Assembly (NCBI GenBank): GCA_009746045.1
Contig: RPFO01002279.1
Span: 1 to 62,500 of the forward strand
Reading direction: 5' to 3'
Source of the DNA: Mesostigma viride
Lineage: Eukaryota > Streptophyta > Mesostigmatophyceae > Mesostigmatales > Mesostigmataceae
DNA length: 62,500 nucleotides
Part shown: piece by piece, positions 57,401 through 62,500 of the stretch
Layout of the letters: each line of letters starts with the position of its first letter
Numbering within the stretch: position 1 is the first letter of the stretch
Made by a program: the position numbers and the translations under genes
Notes under the pieces: model-generated
What the model was told of the DNA's origin: nothing
The model's input: the letters and a program-made list of their open reading frames with translations, nothing else
The model's database searches: none

Positions 57401-60400
57401 AGGCAGGGCAAGGGGAACGGCAAAATGATAGCGGTCGCGCAGCGTGCAAGTTGACGGGCCAGGACATGCCAGTCAACCAGGAAACGGTTTATTCTGCGGA
57501 GATAGATGTGGTCGCTGCCCCTGCAGCGACTCTTCTTGGTCTTGTCGCTGTTGCTGCTGCCCAACGGCCCCCCTGCACACACACGCCAGGTTTACGGGGT
57601 GTGTGTGTCAAGGATATTCTCATGGGCCAGTTGTCAGAGTAGATTCCCTAGCTGCAATAGTAGTATCCCTTCTGTGACAGCTCTTGCTGCTGCGAAAGCT
57701 CTGCTGCGAAAGCTCTTGCTGCTGCAATAACTCTGCCGCGACAGCTCTTGCTGCTGCAATAACTCTGCTGCGAAAGCTCTTATTATCATGGTTGCTGCTG
57801 GTCAATGCCCCCCCCCCCCCCCCTTAACTACTGTTTATGCTGCGGCAGCAACACTTGTTGTTACTGTCATTGCACCCCCCCCCCCCGCCTTAGGTCTACA
57901 ACATGCGAGTCAAGGGCATGCTGGCGGTGAAGGAGCTGAGGTGGCTCTGGTTGCTTCTCTCTGTCTTTCTGCAACAGTTTGCGTTCTCTCATTTCTGTCT
58001 TTGTCGCTCCTGCCAAATGCAACCTCTTCCCCCCACCCCCCACCCCCCAACGTGGATACCAGGTCTATGGCGCGCGCGTCAAGGACATGCTGACGGGCCA
58101 GGAGATGGACGTTCACGCAAAGGTGGTCGTCAACGCGACGGGTCCCTTTTGCGACCAGCTGCGGGGCATGTCGCAGGCGAGTCCCTGTCCGGCCTTTTCC
58201 TTAGCCGCTTGACCTGTGTTTGTGGGTGGAATGGACCTGTGTTGGAGCTGTGTTTGTGGGTTGGGGTGCGGGTGTGGCGGGGCGGATGGGGTGGATGGGT
58301 GGTTTGCCCTTTTGTCGGACCTGTGTTGTGCCTGTGTGGTGCCTGTGTTGTTGTTGGAGTTGTGTTGGAGTTGTGTTGGAGTTGTGTTGGAGTTGTGTTG
58401 AAGTTGGGTTGGAGTTGTGTTGGAGTTGTGTTGGAGTTGTGTTGGAGTTGTGTTGGAGTTGTGTTGGAGTTGTGTTGGAGTTGTGTGGGGAGGGGGTGGG
58501 ATGGGGGGGGGGGGGATTCTCATGGGTTCTCTCCTCCTTGTTCTGTTCAAGAAGAGGCTATTATCTCTATGTACTACTATCTGTTCATGAAGATGCAAGC
58601 CTTCCAACCACTGTGCCATCCTCATATGTGTGCGTGTCATGTCATACGGGGCAAGGACGTCCCAAAGAAACATATTCGCTGGTTGTCTCATCGATAGTAT
58701 CCCACGAAAGGAACAAACATGGAAAGAATAAACGAGGAGCATGGACGGACGTCTCTAAGAAAAGAACGATTCCAGTAAAGGGTTCCGCCAATTCTATTTT
58801 CTGCACATGTCACAAATGTTTGTAAACTATGCCCCAGATTTTTGATGGATAGTTTTCATGCCGTGTGTTCATGTGACACACACCAGGGCAAGGATGTCCC
58901 AAAGATAACCGTTCCCTGGTACGTAGATCTCCTTCTTTCCTCATAAAACAAAACTCTTTAATAATATGCCCATTTGTCTTCCATGCTCCACGTTCATGAG
59001 ACATCCGAGGACAATGGCGTCCCAAGGTGATTCCATGGACACGCCCTATCTCCTGCACATGTCATGACATATTCATAACTTGTCGTGCTGTGCGTTCACG
59101 TGACGTCTGACAGGGCAAGGACGTCCCGAAGATGATTGTCCCCAGTGCGGGCGTCCACATCACCCTGCCCACTTACTACTCGCCGATCCACATGGGTCTC
59201 ATCGTGCCCAAGACGCAGGTGGGTGGGTGGGTGAATCAACAATATACTAGTAATAATATTATTATATATATTAGTAATAATATTATCATGTACCACTATT
59301 GGTTATGCCCACCTACCACGCGTCGATCCACATAGGTCCTGCGCTGCCCAAGGCACAGGTTGGGGTAAAGAAATCTGGGTTAAGAAATGATGCTACAGGC
59401 ATGCACGCCTGCTATTCGCCGATGTACATGGCCTTGTCATGCCCCAATTAACCCCAGGTGGATTGATTAGTACATCTGGCGAGAATCGTGGTACTGGTGG
59501 GTGGGTGGGTGGGTGGGTGGGTGGTGGGTGGGTGGGTGGGTGGGTGGGTGGGTGGGTGGGTGGGTGGGTGGGTGGGTGGGTGGGTGGGTGGGTGGGTGGG
59601 TGGGTGGGTGGGTGGGTGGGTGGGTGGGTGGGTGGGTGGGTGGGTGGGTGGGTGGGTGGGTGGGTGGGTGGGTGGGTGGGTGGGTGATGATTCTGAACAC
59701 CACCGTTCAACCCATTGCTCGATTATCGTGTCATCCCCCCCCCCCTGGCAGGACAACCGGGTCATCTTCATGCTACCCTGGAAGGGCGCGACAATCGCAG
59801 GGACGACTGATTCGTCTACGGAGCTGACGCTGCGGCCAAAAGCCACCGCCGCAGAGGTCCAATTCATCTTGGACGAGCTGTCACGCTACCTGGCCATCAA
59901 GGTATCCCACGGCCCCTACCCCGGCCTCCATTTGATCCCCCGGCCCTTATTCGGGCCTCCATTTGATCCCCCGGCCCTCATTCGGGCCTCCATTTGATCC
60001 CCCGGCCCTTATTCGGCCTCCATTTGATCCCCCGGCCCTTATTCGGGCCTCCATTTGATCCCCCGGCCCTTATTCGGGCCTCCATTTGATCCCTGTATCC
60101 TGCCTTGCATTCTGCAGACTCCCAGTCTGGAAACGCCAGACGTGACTGTACACCGTACAGACACACAACACAGGTCCAGCGCTGCAGCATCCATGTCGTG
60201 CGCTTTCCAGATCCCGCGCTTTCCCTGATCGTGCAGAAAACGCATGATGCCACCCGTCCCCCCCGCTGATCTCATACTAACCACGTGCATATCCACGTGA
60301 CATCACACCAAGCTCTGGAGGTCTAAATGTCGATATCTACGCCACGAGTCGATGCCACCGGTCCCTCCCGCTCATACCACCTCATACCACCGCGTTACGT

Positions 60401-62500
60401 CCCAGTCCTGTAAGATCCAAAGGTCCACCCCGTGCTTGCCTGTGTGTGCGCATGCCTGACACGGGTAGGTGCTGCCTGTGTGTGTATGTTCGCTATAGTA
60501 TTGTATTGTGTGTGTGGTCACTATAGTATAGAAAGGGGGGGGGGGGGGGGGGTGCAACATGGGTCGATGCGCACCTGTGTGTGTGTGGTGACTAAATTAT
60601 TGTATTGTGTGTGTGCACAATATGGGGAGGTGCTGCCTGTGGGTGTGCAATATGGGTACCCCATGTCCGCCGCAGCGACATCCAGAATGTGTGTAGCGCA
60701 TTATTCCACCAAGCCCCTCCGCATTCACACTTCCATGTCACTTTAAGGACATGTCATCCCCGTGTCGCGTTACGACTCATTGTTAAACACTACAGCCACG
60801 TTACTACTCCACCCCCCGCCCCCCCGCCCGCCGGTTATTACGACAGGTGCGCAGCAGAGCGTGGGGAGCAGCACATATCTCCTCACCCCATCGGTTCTGC
60901 TCACGCGCTTTCTTATTAACTTCCATCCCACCCGGCTGCCTATGTACTCCACAGGTGCGCCGCAGCGACATTCAGAGCGTGTGGAGCGGCATCCGCCCGC
61001 TCGCGATCGACGTGAACGCGCCCGCTACGGAGACGGCCAGCGTGTCGCGCGACCACGTGCTGTCGGTCGACCCTGACGGCGTTCTTAATATCGTCGGCGG
61101 CAAGTGGACGACGTACCGCCAGATGGCAGAGGACACGATCGACAAGGCGATTCAGCTGGGGCCGCTCAACCCGCGTATCCACGAGGCATACACGGTAGGC
61201 TCTCGCAAACCAAGGGCCCAAGTAGGGCAAAAAAATTAAATAAGTAGGGGGGAAATTTGAATAAACAATTGAACAACTTTATTAGATAGTAGTATATAAT
61301 GAATAATTATAATGAATCCTCGAAAGTACACAAGTTGACCCGTAAGAGGACTAAGCGTGAGGAGCTTGACAACGAATTTGTACAACAAACTTAAAGCTAT
61401 GGCGTGTTGACAACAAACTACTCGCTGATAATGGGGTGGCCGTCTAGAAACGTATTCTGGGGGGGCGCTTTTTGCCCGTTCTTTGCGGGGGTGGGTCACT
61501 GGGGCGGGTTCTCCATTTATTTATACCGTCTATTCTGTCATGGATTGGTGGCGTCAGCCAGCATCATTCTCAACGTGCTATTGGTGTCTTGTTTTACGCA
61601 TGGCGTACTGTCATAAGCATGCCGTATTGTTATTACTATTAATTTTGTTATTACTATTTTTGTTGTTACTATTATTTTTGTTATTACTATTATTTTTGTT
61701 ATTTCTATTATTATTCTTGTTATTACTATTATTTTCCTCATTATTGTTCCTAATAATGACTGCGTGGTGGCCAGCATCACTCTCGACATATTCCTGTTAT
61801 CACTATTCCTCTTCTTACTGTTGGTAGCGTGGTGACCTCTGCCAGCGTCACTATCAAACCCAATGCGTACTCTTATTATTATGTTTATTCTTGTTAGTGT
61901 TATGATTATCATTGGTTGTGTGGTGGCCTCCGCCATCACCACTTTTAATATCAATGCGGATTCTTTCTATTCTTATTATTGTCGTTGTGATTATTCTGGA
62001 TTGCGTGGTGGCCTCTGCCAGCACCACCTGCCCCTGGTGGGCGCCGCCGGCTACAACCCATGCCTCGTCGCGGAGATCTCCCAAAACTATGTCGTTCCGC
62101 ACCGCCCGGGCGCCATCGACGCCCGGGTGGCGGCGCACCTGGTCTCGTCCTATGGCGACCGCGCCGCTATAGTGACCAAGATTGCCGAGGAGCGGAAGCT
62201 GGGCCACCGACTGGTCCACAACTACCCGCAGCTGGAGGCGGAGGTGGGTGCCTGGATGGCACCCACCTAATAACCTGGCTGGATAATAATAATGTGCTCT
62301 TGTTGCGATGTAACTCATATATTCATATGCACATGTACCCGCAGCTGGGGGCGGTGGTGGGTGCCGTACAAATATTTTTGAATAAAGTGGTGTAGTGAGG
62401 TGTAAGGGCCTAAATAAGGTTTGTATGCACGGACCCTGGCCCATAGTTCCCCGCTTATAGAGGAGGGGGTGGGTGGCTATCTAATCAGCTGCCTTCACCC
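51880..62500 (+). CDS. SDP6: Mitochondrial FAD-dependent glycerol-3-phosphate dehydrogenase, 3'-partial
   Basis: It oxidises glycerol-3-phosphate to dihydroxyacetone phosphate and passes electrons to quinone at the inner mitochondrial membrane. Exons: 51880-52203, 52616-52704, 54079-54184, 56738-56995, 58063-58176, 59114-59218, 59752-59901, 60955-61194, 62022-62243; these give 536 codons in one frame, collinear with plant SDP6. ATG 51880 is the first after in-frame TAG 51856-51858. N-terminus: Arg-containing, hydrophobic [13 protein letters not shown], consistent with mitochondrial targeting. FAD dinucleotide fold [10 protein letters not shown] (68-77); [10 protein letters not shown] then HGGVRYL at the exon 1/2 join; [30 protein letters not shown]-type segment and AGTTDS (exon 7); WSGIRPLA and [14 protein letters not shown] (exon 8). 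Roughly 90 C-terminal residues should lie beyond the edge. Intron 5 has a GC donor. Most introns carry decayed copies of the adjoining exon edges. Confidence 0.93.
52676..52960 (+). repeat. Tandem copies of the exon 2 end and splice donor
   Basis: The last about 30 nt of exon 2, its donor GTAGGC and about 10 nt of intron recur. Donor-like GTAGGC sites are at 52705 (used), 52751, 52786, 52832 and 52867, each preceded by gcgctgaaggagag-like sequence. Weaker copies follow to about 52960. Confidence 0.9.
53600..53745 (+). repeat. Copies of the exon 3 start and acceptor in intron 2
   Basis: The word gcaggtattgcctgct occurs at 53608, 53650 and 53723, one base from the true intron 2 acceptor/exon 3 start gcaggtattacctgct at 54076. 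Confidence 0.85.
54235..54380 (+). repeat. Copies of the exon 3 end in intron 3
   Basis: 54238-54291 (ttcttctgtgggagatgc, then attggctgggca) and 54331-54375 (tactggctgggcgcgggggt) are decayed copies of the exon 3 end (catctgtgggaggtgcc, actggctgggcatgaag). Confidence 0.85.
54399..55892 (+). repeat. 1.5-kb (CT)n / (CCCTCT)n array in intron 3
   Basis: (CT)n to about 54474, then CCCTCT hexamers to about 55878 with sparse CCTCT deletions, then (CT)n. It is a pure pyrimidine run on the transcript strand, placed between the exon-edge copies at both ends of intron 3. Long Leu/Pro/Ser or Arg/Gly/Glu frames are artefacts. Confidence 0.97.
56095..56737 (+). repeat. Ladder of exon 4 start and acceptor copies in intron 3
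   Basis: Decayed copies of cag|atgtacgacctggtggccggcac align with positions about 56102, 56202, 56347, 56484 and 56615 before the used exon start at 56738. Spacing is about 100-145 bp. The best copies, at 56347 and 56484, retain the AG and most of the exon words. Confidence 0.85.
57068..57106 (+). repeat. Copy of the exon 4 end and donor in intron 4
   Basis: acaaggcggtgggcctactc then gacagagcggcaaggtgagg duplicates the exon 4 end at 56960-57001, including the GTGAGG donor. Confidence 0.9.
57446..57945 (+). repeat. Copies of the exon 5 start in intron 4
   Basis: 57590 (caggtttacggggtg, then gtcaaggatattctcatggg) and 57894 (taggtctacaacatgcg, then gtcaagggcatgctggcg) match the exon 5 start at 58063 (caggtctatggcgcgcg, gtcaaggacatgctgacggg). 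A weaker internal copy lies near 57450 (gacgggccaggacatg). Confidence 0.85.
58330..58500 (+). repeat. GTGTTGGAGTT minisatellite in intron 5
   Basis: An 11-bp unit (gtgttggagtt) repeats about a dozen times, ending in a G-run. It translates as [11 protein letters not shown] frames, which are artefacts. Confidence 0.9.
58600..59045 (+). repeat. Copies of the exon 6 start in intron 5
   Basis: Copies of cagggcaaggacgtcccgaag lie at 58650 (ggggcaaggacgtcccaaag), 58887 (cagggcaaggatgtcccaaa) and about 59007 (gaggacaatggcgtcccaag) before the used exon at 59114. The upstream words gcacatgtca and cgttcatgtgac recur with them, so the unit includes intron sequence. Confidence 0.88.
59305..59462 (+). repeat. 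Copies of the exon 6 end and donor in intron 6
   Basis: 59305-59360 (tgcccacctaccacgcgtcg, atccacataggtc, cccaaggcacaggt) and 59401-59459 (gctattcgccgatgtacatgg, cccaggtg) resemble the exon 6 end at 59167-59220. Confidence 0.85.
59495..59686 (+). repeat. (GGGT)n array in intron 6
   Basis: Near-pure GGGT tetranucleotides on the transcript strand, a G-quadruplex-prone tract lying between exon 6 edge copies and exon 7. Confidence 0.95.
59917..60092 (+). repeat. Minisatellite of about 32 bp in intron 7
   Basis: The unit ggcccttattcgggcctcc, then atttgatccccc, repeats about five to six times directly after exon 7. Confidence 0.9.
60660..60885 (+). repeat. Copies of the exon 8 start in intron 7
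   Basis: 60665 (gtccgccgcagcgacatcc) and 60847 (cag|gtgcgcagcagagcgtggg) resemble the exon 8 start at 60955 (cag|gtgcgccgcagcgacattc). Confidence 0.85.
61540..62021 (+). repeat. Copies of the intron 8 acceptor / exon 9 start
   Basis: The acceptor context tgcgtggtggcctctgccag|cac recurs in decayed form with exon-equivalent starts at about 61562, 61775, 61846 and 61937 before the used 62022. TTATTA-rich runs fill the spaces. Confidence 0.85.
62336..62369 (+). repeat. Copy of the exon 9 end and donor in intron 9
   Basis: tacccgcagctgggggcgg then tggtgggtgcc duplicates the exon 9 end at 62223-62252 (tacccgcagctggaggcgg, aggtgggtgcc). Confidence 0.88.

Overview
The window is nuclear DNA from a eukaryote, most likely a green alga or another member of the green lineage. 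It has spliceosomal introns, a gene matching the plant-type mitochondrial FAD glycerol-3-phosphate dehydrogenase (SDP6), and a zinc-finger gene matching the plant INDETERMINATE (IDD) domain. The exact lineage cannot be resolved from sequence alone. Very few real genes are present. Most long open frames are simple-sequence tracts read in several frames.

Repeat-rich left half (1-38.9 kb). It is dominated by a roughly 2.0 kb retroposon family, called ORF1-only here. The family has a short 5' leader, one LINE-type ORF1, a roughly 450-bp 3' UTR, a stem-loop and an (AATT)n-like tail, with no reverse transcriptase. Three full-length copies can be delimited by target-site duplications (TSDs): E1 2070-10080, E2 11435-13411 and E3 27189-29231. 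Truncated copies are E4, E5, E7 and 31965-32517. A separate 5'-truncated LINE encoding a reverse transcriptase (6532-8536) sits inside E1. Around these lie a TTAA-flanked element, a diverged element pair (A and B), a hAT-like element with an 8-bp TSD, a TTA-flanked MITE, a 784-bp ATTTAAAT-rich element, and a short LTR element with two identical 645-bp LTRs. Large simple-sequence arrays (GGGA, CCCA, CATC, CCATCCGT) and GC-hairpin cassettes fill 14.6-15.9 kb and 20.2-26 kb. A 1.1-kb unit with its satellite is repeated in inverted orientation at 1-1140 and 14120-15915.

Gene pair (38.9-62.5 kb). A very large minus-strand gene of about 3,460 codons (50355 to 38950) encodes an IDD-like C2H2/C2HC zinc-finger protein with long polyglutamine tracts. 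About 1.5 kb away, divergently transcribed, is the plus-strand SDP6-like gene. It starts at 51880, and nine exons (536 codons) are visible before it runs off the right edge.

The most unusual feature is in the SDP6-like introns. At least seven of the nine contain decayed tandem copies of the adjoining exon edge together with its splice site. Examples are five donor copies at alternating 46/35-bp spacing after exon 2 and about five acceptor copies ahead of exon 4. The introns therefore look as if they grew by repeated duplication of exon-intron boundaries. In the repeat half, the most striking point is that E2 and E3 each inserted antisense at the same site in the 3' UTR of another copy of their own family.
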